Positions 45,411 through 56,316 of a stretch of 64,000 nucleotides of DNA are shown here, one piece after another. The notes under the pieces are model-generated. The model saw only the letters and a list, made by a program, of their open reading frames with translations. It had not been told where the DNA came from and searched no databases. The position numbers and the translations under genes are program-made. Each line of letters starts with the position of its first letter. Position 1 is the stretch's first letter. This DNA is from Gari tellinella (Eukaryota > Mollusca > Bivalvia > Cardiida > Psammobiidae), in assembly GCA_922989275.2 (NCBI GenBank), contig OV277864.1, positions 70,994,158-71,058,157 of the forward strand, in the 5' to 3' direction.

Positions 45411-45657
45411 CTAGCAGGTGGTAGCTTAAAGCATGCTGAAAGTAAGGCAGAATTCGCCTTAACCCTTTTCTCCCTGAAACCTCGAATGAACAATTCTAGT
45501 TTTCAATTTAGTCTAGTCCTTTTTTGACATTTTAAGGTTGATTTTTACAGTATATGTCAAAATGACAAATAGTGTTGACCCTGATCAGAGGACAAGTGTA
45601 TTTCTCACAGGTACACTGTTTGCAAGTGACGCACATAATTATGCATGAATAGGGTTA
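45411..45657. mobile_element. Family A half followed by a family B remnant
   Basis: CCTAGCAGGTGGTAGCTTAA and GCTGAAAGTAAGGCAGAATT are family A left-arm sequence that runs into TTAACCCTTTTCTCCC (45459). The B part has CAAATAGTGTTGACCCTGAT and ends AGGGTTAA at 45657. The B element appears to have inserted at the TTAA in the A hairpin centre. Confidence 0.65.
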
Positions 45658-45857
45658 AAAAAGTTAAGGCGCATTCTTCTTTACTTATAACCTGCTTTAA
45701 GCAATCACGCTTATAAATACATGTAGAAAGTTCGGAAATCTTGGGATTTTTCATGGTCAACTTATGGCAGTCCTTTATTTTTCAGACTGAGAGGAAAATC
45801 AGGAAAGAACTGTTCCCCACATACGGATACGGCTAAGTTACAGCCACATAAAGCAAT

Positions 45858-47657
45858 ATGGCAGAAAAGGAAGAACTACAGGTTTCAGCCAACATCGGAT
45901 CTGAGTCTATATTTGACTTTTACTGTGAATTCTGTATAGAAGATGGGAAAATGTTGGCAGCTGAGGGATACTGTGTTGACTGTGGAGAATACCTGTGTAG
46001 CACGTGTTATACATGTCACAGGAGAAGTCGAGGTAACCGCAACCATGTGCTGATGGACAAAGACAGCATGTCTAAAAACACGCCTCTGTCACATGACCAG
46101 GTCAACAAGAATATATCTAGAAAATGTAGTTATCACAAAGGAAAACCTGTTGAGTACTACTGCAAGTCACATGACTTTCTAGGATGCAGTGTCTGTATTA
46201 TCAAAGGTCATGGGAACTGCGGCGATGTTGAAAATATTCAAGAGTTGGCTAATTTTATAATAGAAAGTCAGGAATACCAAAACTTCATCGAAATGTTGAA
46301 TAGAGTCAGTCAAGAGGCACGTGATAATATAGAATTGGTGAAAAACAATATGATTAAGTCACAAAGCTGGTGTTCAGATACCATAAAATCCATGCAAAAA
46401 TTTAGAGAAGAAATAAACTCAATCTTGGATGAACTTGAGAAAAGTATCTTAACAGAAGCAGAAAACCTCCAGAAAGAAGAAGAACAGAAATTAATGAATG
46501 TCTCTGACAATGTCAAATCATATTTGCGATCGATTGAAAAAATAATTGGGGAGTTTGACAATTTGCAAAAATCTAGAAAAGTGTGTGGAATCTTTATTAA
46601 GTTGAAGGAGTCGAAGAAGGAAGCAACAACAATGCAGGCTAAACTGACTGAAGCTGAGAAGGAAAATGTTGTCAATGAATATACCTTTGACCCTAGCACA
46701 AAGCTAAGGGAATATCTGAACAATAAGAATGCGCTAGGAACGCTTTCAGCTCATACCTCAGCTACTGATGTTGCCATGACAATGTCTCATAATAGTGATG
46801 ACAGTACAAAGGCTGCTGCCATGGCACTGTCACAGTATAATCCTGTCAAAACAATGGTAAGACATGCAACAGATATTGACGTGAAATGTAGTAATGATCA
46901 AAATACCTGTGGTATAATTGGGTCTGCTGTAGTATCCAACAACAGGCTGATCATTGTAGATCATGAAAACAGCAAGGTTAAACTGATAGACACTCAGAGC
47001 AATAAGGTGATAAGTGAGCTGCCCGTGTCCGGCTTGCCATGGGATGTCACAGTAATAGGCAGGAACCAAGCAGCTGTTACACTCTATGATAGCAATCAAA
47101 TTCTGCTACTGAGTGTGTCAGATACACTGACACTGGACAGAGAGATACTTGTGGGTGGTAGGTGTAGAGGTGTGGCCTACAGTAAGAATAGACTGGTTGT
47201 TACATACTCTAAACAAGGTCCTGTAAAGCTGGAGATAATGGATCTCTCTGGTAAAGTGATGCAGAAGGTAGAAAATGACGGTGTTGGAAATAATCTGTTT
47301 ACCTCGCCACAGTATGTGTGTGTCAGCAAGGATGAGGAGACCATATACGTATCTGACCGTAGCAGTAATAAAGTGACCAGCCTAACATTTGACGGTGTAT
47401 TTAAGTCTGTATATAGTGACAGTGATCTCAAACGCCCGAAGAAAGTGTGTGTTGATCACCATGGCAATGTGTATGTTTGTGGTGGGGGCAGTAGAAATGT
47501 ACACATGCTAACTGCAGACCTCACTAAGATACACATTATCCTGACACAGGCTGATGGACTGGACAGCTTTGTGTACTCTGTAAGTCATTGTCAGGAGACA
47601 GACAGGCTGTATGTTGGAATGAGAAACAAGGTGAAAGTGCATCAACTGTCACAGTAA
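45858..47657 (+). CDS. RING-less TRIM-like protein (two B-boxes, coiled coil, beta-propeller)
   Basis: 599 residues in one uninterrupted frame. The start is chosen at the first ATG, with A at -3 and G at +4. B-box 1 at about 23-63 (C23, C26, C39, C42, C47, C50, H63). B-box 2 at about 90-121 (C90, H93, C102, H105, C110, C113, H118), with C121 where the last His is usual. A helical coiled-coil region spans about 130-270. A linker rich in Ser, Thr and Ala follows to about 340. The C-terminus is NHL-like beta-propeller repeats (for example SPQYVCVSKDEETIYVSDRS and RPKKVCVDHHGNVYVCGGGS). No RING finger precedes the B-boxes, so E3 ligase activity is not expected from this chain alone; oligomerisation through the coiled coil and ligand binding by the propeller are inferred. 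Related intronless B-box genes form very large families in bivalves, with suggested roles in immunity. MITEs flank it on both sides but none interrupts it. A single-exon retrocopy origin cannot be excluded. Confidence 0.9.
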   Translation: MAEKEELQVSANIGSESIFDFYCEFCIEDGKMLAAEGYCVDCGEYLCSTCYTCHRRSRGNRNHVLMDKDSMSKNTPLSHDQVNKNISRKCSYHKGKPVEYYCKSHDFLGCSVCIIKGHGNCGDVENIQELANFIIESQEYQNFIEMLNRVSQEARDNIELVKNNMIKSQSWCSDTIKSMQKFREEINSILDELEKSILTEAENLQKEEEQKLMNVSDNVKSYLRSIEKIIGEFDNLQKSRKVCGIFIKLKESKKEATTMQAKLTEAEKENVVNEYTFDPSTKLREYLNNKNALGTLSAHTSATDVAMTMSHNSDDSTKAAAMALSQYNPVKTMVRHATDIDVKCSNDQNTCGIIGSAVVSNNRLIIVDHENSKVKLIDTQSNKVISELPVSGLPWDVTVIGRNQAAVTLYDSNQILLLSVSDTLTLDREILVGGRCRGVAYSKNRLVVTYSKQGPVKLEIMDLSGKVMQKVENDGVGNNLFTSPQYVCVSKDEETIYVSDRSSNKVTSLTFDGVFKSVYSDSDLKRPKKVCVDHHGNVYVCGGGSRNVHMLTADLTKIHIILTQADGLDSFVYSVSHCQETDRLYVGMRNKVKVHQLSQ

Positions 47658-47730
47658 CAAACATATTCCCTAACAAATCAACATGTACTGTTTTCTCCAT
47701 AACCATCTGTGAACTTGTGTATATTCCACT

Positions 47731-47967
47731 GGGGCCCGTTTCATAAAGCTTCGTATGACAATGTTGTCGTTAGTCAGATTAGAATATTCTCAATTATCAT
47801 TTATTTCCCCGTCTAATCCTGTCTTTTGACATCTGTTTGGAATCGTCTTGAAAAGACGATTCCAAAGAGATGTCAAAAGACAGGGTTAGATAGAGATATC
47901 ATATTTTTTTATTAAAGTTTTGACTAACGATCGTTTTTGGTCGTACAAAGTTTTATGAAATCGACCC
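47731..47967. mobile_element. Family E MITE just 3' of the TRIM-like gene
   Basis: GGGGCCCGTTTCATAAAGCT left, AAAGTTTTATGAAATCGACC right (decayed). Inner arms TTTGGAATCGTCTTG and AAAGACGATTCCAAA. It begins 73 bases after the stop codon, so it may lie in the 3' UTR. Confidence 0.8.
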
Positions 47968-48029
47968 TTGATGGCCCCAGATACCTATTAATGATATACA
48001 TGTTAATGGTATTTCTTGACTTGAAGGCT

Positions 48030-48260
48030 GTTTAAAATTTCTCCTTTAGAGAATTTAATTCATTCCTCCAATAAAGAAAATAGTTCCAATTTATACAATC
48101 ATGAACTTGTACCATAAGAATATTTTCCTAAATCCTGACAGATGGTAGCTGAAAGCAGGTTGAAAGTAAAGTAGAATTTGCATGAAGGCACATACTGCTT
48201 TACTTTTAATCTGCTTATGTGGTCATCTGTCTTCAAAACTAGAAACAGGCTCTGTGAAGT
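48030..48260 (+). mobile_element. Family A MITE, ends decayed
   Basis: Contains CAATAAAGAAAATAGTTCCA, TACAATCATGAACTTGTACC, the hairpin arms GGTTGAAAGTAAAGTAGAAT, and TTCAAAACTAGAAACAGGCT. Confidence 0.7.
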
Positions 48261-48354
48261 GTATAAGGGCTCTGATTGTGTCTGTTTTTCAAACCATTCT
48301 TAGTATTGTCCTAAAATGAATGTCAAACAGTTCCTATCCATACTAGTTTGATAA

Positions 48355-48484
48355 CCCTGAAAAGACGATTCCAAAGAGATGTCACAGGACAGGATTAGAT
48401 AGAAATCAGAAATTTTAAAATGTTTTTTAAAGTTTTGACTTACGATTGTTTTTGTCGTACAAAGTTTTATGAAACTGGCCCTGA
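48355..48484. mobile_element. Family E MITE, right half
   Basis: Starts at GAAAAGACGATTCCAAAGAG, the palindrome centre of the E element at 47731, and ends TTTTATGAAACTGGCCC. The left half is missing. Confidence 0.7.
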
Positions 48485-48546
48485 TGGCCCCTAAAACCGT
48501 AGTAACGGTTAACATGTAAATGTTATTTCTTGACTTGAAAGCTATT

Positions 48547-48782
48547 TAACCTTTCTCTTTTATCGCATTTCATTAATTCCTCCAATGAAGAAAATAGTTC
48601 CAATTTATACAGTCATGAACCTGTACCATAAGAAATGTTCTCTAAATCCTGGCAGGTGGTAGCTGAAAGTAGGTTGAAAGTAAAGTAGAATTCACATTTA
48701 GGCACAATCTGCTTTACTATTAATCTGCTTTAAGTGGTCATTTGTCTTCAAAACTAGAAACAGTTTATGGGGTAATGGGTTA
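48547..48782 (+). mobile_element. Family A MITE
   Basis: TTAACCTTTCTCTTTTATCG to TTTATGGGGTAATGGGTTAA. Arms GTAGGTTGAAAGTAAAGTAG and ACTATTAATCTGC pair imperfectly. Confidence 0.75.
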
Positions 48783-49004
48783 AGTGGTCAACTGTCTTCA
48801 AACCTAGAAACAGAATATGGGGTAAAGGTTTATCCCATTGATCCTCTGTGAAGTGTATAAGGGCCCTGATTGTGTCTAATTTTTAAACAATACTTAAAAT
48901 TGTCCTAAAATGAATGTCAAACTAGTCAAATAACTAGCAGCAGGAAGGTGATTAAAAATACTGAAAGTGAGATCGTGTATTGGCAGATAAAACTTGGGTT
49001 ATAT

Positions 49005-49205
49005 CCGATAAAGGTCAAGGTCATTTAGAGGTAAATGTGATGAATTTAACATTAGCCATAACCGTGGAAATTCATGTGATAGAAACTTCAAAGTTGGCAT
49101 GTGTACTCAACTCAAGAAGCTCTTTAGCTCAGCACGGTTGGGTCATGTCAGGCAAAGGTCAATTAGAGGTCACATACAGTTCAATATTGGCCCAAACACT
49201 GGTTT
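49005..49205. repeat. Family G repeat, opposite orientation
   Basis: AAAGGTCAAGGTCATTTAGA and GGGTCATGTCAGGCAAAGGT, with GTGTACTCAACTCAAGAAGC between, are the reverse complement of phrases in 2300-2790. Confidence 0.6.
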
Positions 49206-49464
49206 AAAATCAAGAAAACTCTTTATTTTTTTGTACACTTTCATCACAACAACAGCAAGGAGTACCATACATGATGTATGATTTTATTTTAGAGCCAAAT
49301 GAATACATTTCAGTGACAAAACACCCCGGGGTATTTGTCACTTACTGTGACACAGTTCTTGGTGGGTTTTTTGAAGGATTTTTTTCCATCGCTTTACCTA
49401 CTCCTTTGTAAAACAGAGTTGATCGTTTTGTGAACACCCCTACAAATATTTCGCCTACCATTCA

Positions 49465-49547
49465 AATAAAGCTAATCCACGTTTTAACTTTGAAAAAATG
49501 GACATGTTCGAACTAACGCGAGTTAAAATTATCGAGTTTGGACTGTA
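49465..49547 (+). mobile_element. Family D MITE, right part
   Basis: Right arm from CCACGTTTTAACTTTGAAAA, the second half of the centre, to ATCGAGTTTGGACTGTA. It is cut at the palindrome centre. Confidence 0.7.
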
Positions 49548-49721
49548 GCTGCAAAGTAAAGGTACTGTGCAATTGCTTCTCATGCAAATAGAGGATAAAA
49601 CAGCACTTGCAGATCTGATTCCTTCGGTCGTGTTGCCTGCCATTTATGTATCAATAACAAAATGGGAAGCTATCGTTTCAAGAATTTAATTGGCAATTCC
49701 ATGGTTATTTTCACTCAAGTA

Positions 49722-49971
49722 TACAGTAGAGAAAACGTTGTTCTTTCCTTTTAACTTATACTAAACGCAAACGCAATACAACAAAATGAAGAAAATGGCA
49801 ATATTTTGAGAATATTGAGGACATGTTTTAACCTGAGTAGCAACCTGTTTGGAGCCAGATCAGACGCCGGGTAACCCGGCGTCTGACCTGGCTCCAAACT
49901 GTTTGCAGTAGATATAATTGGTTTCGATACAAGCTCGTTTATTTGGAAAGAATAACGTATTCTCCACTGTA
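49722..49971. mobile_element. Family I MITE with B-type palindrome
   Basis: 250 bp, the same length as 7473-7722. TACAGTAGAGAAAACGTTGT left, ATAACGTATTCTCCACTGTA right, palindrome at 49840-49906 meeting at GCCGGGTAACCCGGC. Confidence 0.85.
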
Positions 49972-50284
49972 GGTAATACAAACATATAGAAAACAAACCC
50001 TCTGGATAAAAGTGTGTTTATTCTGTGAAGATACTCCTGGGTGGTTCAGATAATTTGAATTTGTGAGCAAAAAGTAAAAGAAAAAACACTCGAAGAAACA
50101 AGCACACGCGAGTTTTTCTAACGCTTTGGTGTAAAGGAGAGTTTAGAATGTTTCGTTAATCTAATCAAATGTTTAATTTACAGTAACTGTCTCTCCTGAA
50201 AACATTCATTAGAGTTGAGACCAACATTTTTAAAGTAATATAATATACCCTAGCAACGAGTATATTCGTCAGACGTCAGCAACA

Positions 50285-50390
50285 AACAGTGTACATGCGA
50301 AGAATATACTTGTCTATACGAACAGTGTAGACTACCTAGATCAAGATTACTCTTTAAGTAGTCCTCTGAAGAGGATCTGCACTGTTTGCA
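50285..50390. repeat. Degenerate family B palindrome
   Basis: ACAAACAGTGTACATGCGAA, CGAACAGTGTAGACTACC and GTAGTCCTCTGAAGAGGATC...CACTGTTTGC; partially paired. Confidence 0.6.
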
Positions 50391-50416
50391 ATATATAGCT
50401 TCAAAACCACTCGAAA

Positions 50417-50613
50417 TACAGTCAAACTCCGATATATCGAACTCGCTTAACTAGAAATTTCCGTTATTTCGAAACATGAATTTGCCTTATTTCAAGCTCA
50501 GTTTTGGTGAATATACCCATGTTTCAAAGTTGAAACGCGGCATAGCCGCGTTTTAACTTTGAAATACGGGTATGTTCAACTTAACCGAGTTTGAGATATC
50601 GAAGTTCGATTGA
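50417..50613. mobile_element. Family D MITE
   Basis: TACAGTCAAACTCCGATATA left, GATATCGAAGTTCGATTGA right, central hairpin TTTCAAAGTTGAAACGCGGC with GCCGCGTTTTAACTTTGAAA. The extra ATTTCGAAA tract is in the left arm here. Confidence 0.8.
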
Positions 50614-50955
50614 GGTGATAAACCGACTTGACTTTATGAGTTTTAGGAATGAAATGAGTTAAAAGGTTTTCAAAATAGTACCAAATTGGTGATATTTAAA
50701 GCTTCATATCTTTTCAAAATTGGTGCCTGCATTGTCTTAATATAATTACGTTTGATAACATATTACCATAGACATGAAATGACATGAAATAAATCATACA
50801 AAAATAAATTATCCGTGTTTGTTTTCATTTGAAATAGATTTTTCTGAAGCATGTTTTTTAAATAGGTCAAACTCAGACAAATTAAGTCCTAATGTGACGT
50901 ACATTTTAAAAATGGCCGTAGAACCAAACCTGTTCAGCAACATATGATTTTTTTT

Positions 50956-52748
50956 TAGCTCAATCAGGGTGAGCTTTTGCAATACTTGAATGTCAGGCGT
51001 CCGGTGTGCATCGTTTGTCGTCACAATTTTAGTGTTTACACTCTAGAGGCCACAATATTTATCCAATCTTTCTCAAACTTGCTCATATTGTTTATTAGCT
51101 CACCTGAGCTAGCTCAGGGTGAGCTTTTGCAATACTTGAATGTCCGGCGTCCGTCGTTCGTCGTCCGTCGTCAACAATTTTAGTGTTTACACTCTAGAGG
51201 CCACACTATTCAAACAATCTTTCTCAAACTTTCTCAGATTGTATATTACCATAAGAGTTTGAATAAGTTTGATTATGGTTGAAATCTGACCAATAGGTCA
51301 AGAGCTATCTATCTTTGAATTGCTGAAAATGTCATATTTAACAGTGTTTACACTCTAGAGGCCACACTATTTATTCAATCTTTCTAAAACTTGCTCAGAT
51401 TGTATATTACCATAAGGGTTTGGAAGAGTTCGATTATGGTTGAAATCAGACATATGGGTAAAGAGCTATCTACCTTTGAATTGCTGAAAATGTCATATTT
51501 AACAGTGTTTACACTCTAGAGGCCACAATATTTATCCAATCTTTCTCAAACTTGCTCAGATTGTATAAAACCATAAGAGTTTGGTTAATTTCGATTATGG
51601 TTGAAATGAGACCAAAAGGTCAAGAGTAATCTACCTTTGAATTGCTGAAAATGGCATATTTAACAGTGTTTACCCTCTAGGGGCCATAGTATTTATCCAA
51701 TCTTTCTCAAACTTGCCCAGATTGTACATTACCATAAGAGTTCGAATAAGTGCAATTATGGTTGAAATCGGACATAGGTCAAGAGTTATCTGCCCTTGAA
51801 TTGCTGAAAATGAGTTTGGATGAGTTTTATTATGGTTGAAATCAGTCTAATAAATCAAGAGTTATCTACCTTTAAATTGCTGAAAATTCCCTATTTAACA
51901 GTGTTACCACTCTAGAGGCGACAGTTTTTCTCCAATCTTTCTCAAATTTGCTCAGATTGTATATTACTAAAAGAGCTCATATGAGTTCGATTTTAGTTAA
52001 AATCAGCTAAAAGGTCTAGAGTTATCTACCTTTGAATTGCTGAAAAAGCCATATTTAAGGGTGTTGACACTCTAGCGGTCACACTTCTTATCCTAACTAT
52101 CTCAACTTGCTCAGATTGTACATGACCATATGAGTTCAGATGAATTCGATCATGGTTGAAATGGGACCAATAGGTTGAGAGTTATTTGCCCTTTGAATTG
52201 CTGAAAATGCCATATTTAACAGTGTTTACACTCTAGAGGCCACAATTATTATCCAGTCTTTTTTCAAACTCACTCCGATTGTATATGACCATAAGCTTTC
52301 GAATAAGTGTGATAATGTTTGAAAACGGACCAATAGGTCAAGAGTTGTCTGCCCTTGAATTGCTGAAATGCCATATCTAACAGCGTTTACACTCTTGCAA
52401 CTATAGTTTTCAATAGATTTTGATTATACTTGCACACGAAGTATATAGCTATAAGTTCTCAAAGGAGTGCAATTATTGTTGAAATTTAATCATTGTGGCA
52501 ATAGTTACATGCCCTTGATTTACTTTAAAATGCTAGAAAAGGCTTCATTCCAGTATTGTTTAGGCTCTAGTTGTCTGCCCTTGATGTACTCTACTATACT
52601 AGAATAATGAGGTTGTATTCCAAAATTGTTTACATGCTATCCTACAAATTTGAATGGATTTCGATAAAATCGGGTGAAACAGAAAGGTAAAGCTATCAAG
52701 CTTCAGTACAACAGGTGAGCGATGTCAGGGTTTTCAGGCCTTCTTGTT
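50956..52748 (+). mobile_element. Helentron-like element (HINE) 2, with repeated head
   Basis: Inserted after a T-run. The paralogous empty site at 61516-61530 fixes both edges. A first head (AGCTCAATCAGGGTGAGCTT) at 50957 breaks off near 51093, where a second head (TTAGCTCACCTGAGC) begins. Around nine units of about 160 bp follow (GTGTTTACACTCTAGAGGCC at 51030, 51183, 51342, 51507 and on, later ones decayed). Tail: CAGGTGAGCGATGTCAGG to CTTCTTGTTA. Confidence 0.75.
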
Positions 52749-52998
52749 ATATTTTCCTTTAATTGTAAAAAAATCTTCACAACAAAACCAATGACATACT
52801 TTTTGAAAAGTACTTCATGAGTTTAATAAATCCTTAACTATTTGTATGGTAAGTAGTATTGCACAATTGTCGAGGGCCAAACACTTACGATCTTTGAACA
52901 AAGTTGTTTTAAGATCCATCAGATCCTAGTCTACATTGTTTGCATATGACACATGTACTATTTGTACACAACATGTTTGTAAGTGACGAGTTTACTAG

Positions 52999-53356
52999 TA
53001 CACGCTCCCTCTCTACAACGACATTCAATGGGAAACACAGAGTGTGTGTTTTTCGGAGGGAGTCTTGATAAGGAGGGAAACTTAAAAAATTTTGCTTGCA
53101 TTTGCAAACAGCTTGAATCCAGATCAGAGGATGCGTGACGCGGCGTCTGATCTGAATTCAAGCTGTTTGTAATTCGTCATTATTTTTCTTCTGTCAAAAC
53201 ATTCATTTATATGTATTTATTTTAGGAAAACAGCAATCGACAATTTCAAGCAGACGATATTGCAGCAGTAAAAGCGTTAGATATAAGTGTCCTGTATAGG
53301 GAACAGCGACAAGGGTCGTTGTAAGGAGGGGTTCGTTGTTGGGAGGGAGTACTGTA
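52999..53356. mobile_element. Family C MITE with a proven empty site
   Basis: TACACGCTCCCTCTCTACAA left, GGGAGGGAGTACTGTA right. The paralogous locus at 61772-61785 reads ACTAGTAGCTCAATA without it, showing a TA duplication. The B-type palindrome is at 53104-53168. Confidence 0.9.
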
Positions 53357-53882
53357 GCTCAATATAGAGCCCTCAGTGTGTTAGATATCTGCACGCATTT
53401 ATATTTCAAAGGAAAGCTTGAAACCATCTCAAACAATCACTCGGGACTTATTTGACATAATAAGTGTTAAAATCTTCCGCAACTCTTACTGAAATTTCTT
53501 GGTTTAAGTGTATTTGGTATCCGTCGAAAATGCATGCATTTGCATTTCCTTTTATCTGTATTGGTACGCGACAAGAAGAAAGACTGGGGGGCAATAGTTA
53601 TCCCAAAGGAGGTTAAACTTTGCGTGATTGATAATCATACACAGACAGAGCACGGGATAAATTGACATGTTTTGAATCAGCAGTTGAAAAGTAATAAATT
53701 ATGTTTTGTTTGATTCTAAAAGGTTTTGGGCTCGTGTTTGACACGTTGGTTTTTGATTAACAATCATTTCACATGCATTAACCCGTTCATCAACAAAATG
53801 CATTGGGCCTGGTGTACCTATAGTTTTTTCTCCAGATAAGCACCACATATGAGTATTCATTGATAGTGTTGAATACAGCTCT

Positions 53883-54130
53883 TTAACCTTTCAATGATAA
53901 AATTATTCGGGAGAATTTTACCCCTTCACCGCTTTATTGTCGTCTGCTTCATTATTGTTGTCTGCAAGACACGTTTCAAAGTTAGATTTAAGGCTGTGAG
54001 ACTTAAAAAATACCGAAAAGATTGTCAAACAGTTTAGGTCCTGATCAGACGCCGCGTTACGCGGCGTCTGATCAGGACCCAAACTGTTTGCAAACGCGCT
54101 TTCTGACGTCATTGAGAGTGAAAGGGTTAA
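53883..54130. mobile_element. Family B MITE, complete
   Basis: 248 bp. TTAACCTTTCAATGATA left, GAGAGTGAAAGGGTTAA right. Perfect hairpin at 54026-54091 meeting at CGCCGCGTTACGCGGCG. Confidence 0.85.
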
Positions 54131-54139
54131 GCGTTACTC

Positions 54140-54640
54140 ATTCACCCTTTATGCTTTTGATGAACATTTTAAGTTTCCGAAAAAGTCTAGTCTATCTTTA
54201 AATATTTAGGATTAGTTTTAATATTATCATACGAAATAACAGACAGTCCAGATGCTGATCAGATGCTACTTTGTTTGTACAGAACAAATGAATGATTTGT
54301 AATTGACAAGTATGCTCGTCACTTGAGCCCCAGATACCTTCCTACTTTGTCGTAGTTCTGGGGCTTAATTGTCATAGGGAATTGCTTCTGTTTATTAGAC
54401 TGGGATTACCACCTCTGCCAAGAACTAAAAGGAAGACAGGACCGTGGTTGGGATCCCATGCGATGTTTGGCATCGAATATCGATAAGAGTGTCAAACAGT
54501 TTGGGTCCTCATCAGCGTTACGCTTTATGGCGTCATTGAGAGCGAAAGAGTTGAACGTAAAAGAATAAAATATACACTGTACTGTTCTTTTTCTTTGGTA
54601 TATGATGTAACAATCTTATTTTCTAGACCATAGCCCTTAG
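54140..54640. repeat. Diverged repeats shared with 62010-62200 and 62640-62840
   Basis: CTATCTTTAAATATTTAGGA and the GTCAAACAGTTTGGGTCCTC region recur in copy 3 but in a changed order, showing rearrangement at the edge of the duplication. No gene. Confidence 0.55.
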
Positions 54641-55176
54641 TACTTCTACAGTGGAGAAACACGTTTATACTGAAACAATAACAATCTCGAGGCTGATCAG
54701 GCTCAATTTGTTCGTCTCTCATATTAAAACTAGTCGTTAACGTTTTCAAGGAATTGAATTTTTCTACATTTTATTGCATTGCGTTGAGGTTCCGCATGTG
54801 TTTAAACAGGGAGAATATTTTTTTTCTTCACAGTATACCAAAACGCATTCTGATTTGATTGCCAATGTCACAAATGACACTTGGAAAGGTTTGCTGATAC
54901 TGCGATGAATCTAATTGTCAATTTTGGTACGTCAAATGATAATCGGATTCAGACTGGTCAAGGAAATTGAATTGTACGATCAAAAAGCAATACACTTAAG
55001 TAACAGTGTCTGTACTTGAGGAGTATCAGTCTACAATCTTTAATGAATTAAGTCATTTTGCTTGAATTATGCATGTGCTGTAGCAGTCAATCACACGTTG
55101 GTATGTCTACGATAGAATCCTAAGAGAGACGGGTTTCAAACCCTTAACTGATTTTATCCTAGTACAATAGTTATTT

Positions 55177-55242
55177 GCAAACAGTTTGGATCCTGATCAG
55201 ACTCCGCGAAACGCGGCGTCTGATCAGGATCCTAACTGTTTG
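55177..55242. repeat. Family B palindrome
   Basis: Equivalent of 18517-18582. Arms GCAAACAGTTTGGATCCTGA, centre ACTCCGCGAAACGCGGCGT. Confidence 0.8.
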
Positions 55243-55619
55243 ACGCTCATTTTAATATTTCTTAAGTAAAAATACCTGAAATTCAAATTTGAGAAAATAG
55301 AAGCTGATGATAATCGTTTAAAATTGATGACGTCATGGCAGGAAGGGGTTATACCTATCCCGACAACGTCAATCACCATTGCACGGCTAAATAAGATGAG
55401 AATTACAATATAATAGAATTCACAGCCAAGAATGTGTCGTAAGACACACTTAGATACCTAAATGTGGCTTATGATGCATAATTGACGAAGTTATGGCATT
55501 ACTACATCTTGCAGATAAACAGCTAACTCTGCGAACTGCTTGGCAATTTTACAAAACATGCCAACATAATGCGTTTGTTTACCGTTTAGTTTTACATGTA
55601 TTTGAAAATGTCGATTTCC

Positions 55620-55860
55620 TTCATACTTCTTCTACTACTATTACTACTACTACCACTACTACTACCTACTTTTGCTACCGCTGTTGCTAATTTACTTCTA
55701 CATATACCACTACTACTATAACTACTACTCCTACGACAAAAAGTACTACTTCTACCACTACTTCTTCGACTACTACTACAACTATAACTACTAATACTAC
55801 TTTTACTTATTTTACTATTATTAGTACTACTATTGCTACCTATACAGAAACATCATTACG
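55620..55860. repeat. CTA microsatellite (copy 2)
   Basis: A (CTA)n/(TAC)n tract without the 104 bp higher-order unit seen in copy 1. Confidence 0.85.
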
Positions 55861-56316
55861 AGTGACCAAATGACCAAGATGTTTGTTTGCCCTTTTGTTT
55901 AAACTGTACATGTATTTGTTTCATAATTTCACATACAACAATATACACATACTATAACATAATAAGCCCTTTAGAAATTAAAGTAACAAGAACATCTTAA
56001 ATAAGATGAATTAACAACCATTGATTCAAAACAGATACTATATGTACAAGTTTCATGCAGGATTAATACGGAGTAAAAAGCTCCATGTCATTTGAAAAAT
56101 GGTCAAATGACACAAGTATGGATGTAGTTAAACTATATCTAGTTGATTCATTTTAAGTGAATTTTGTAATAGATTATAGATCACTATCTTTCCAAATATT
56201 CTCATCAAAGTGTTGGCCGCGGTGTACAAATTAATCATGTAGAATAGAGGCACATGGAAATACGATGAAAATTGGCAGCCATAAACACTTATAGTGCACA
56301 TCACATCAGGAGTATC

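Noticed and set aside
46310..46723. Minus-strand ORF of 137 residues
   Set aside because: Antisense shadow of the coiled-coil region of the TRIM-like gene.
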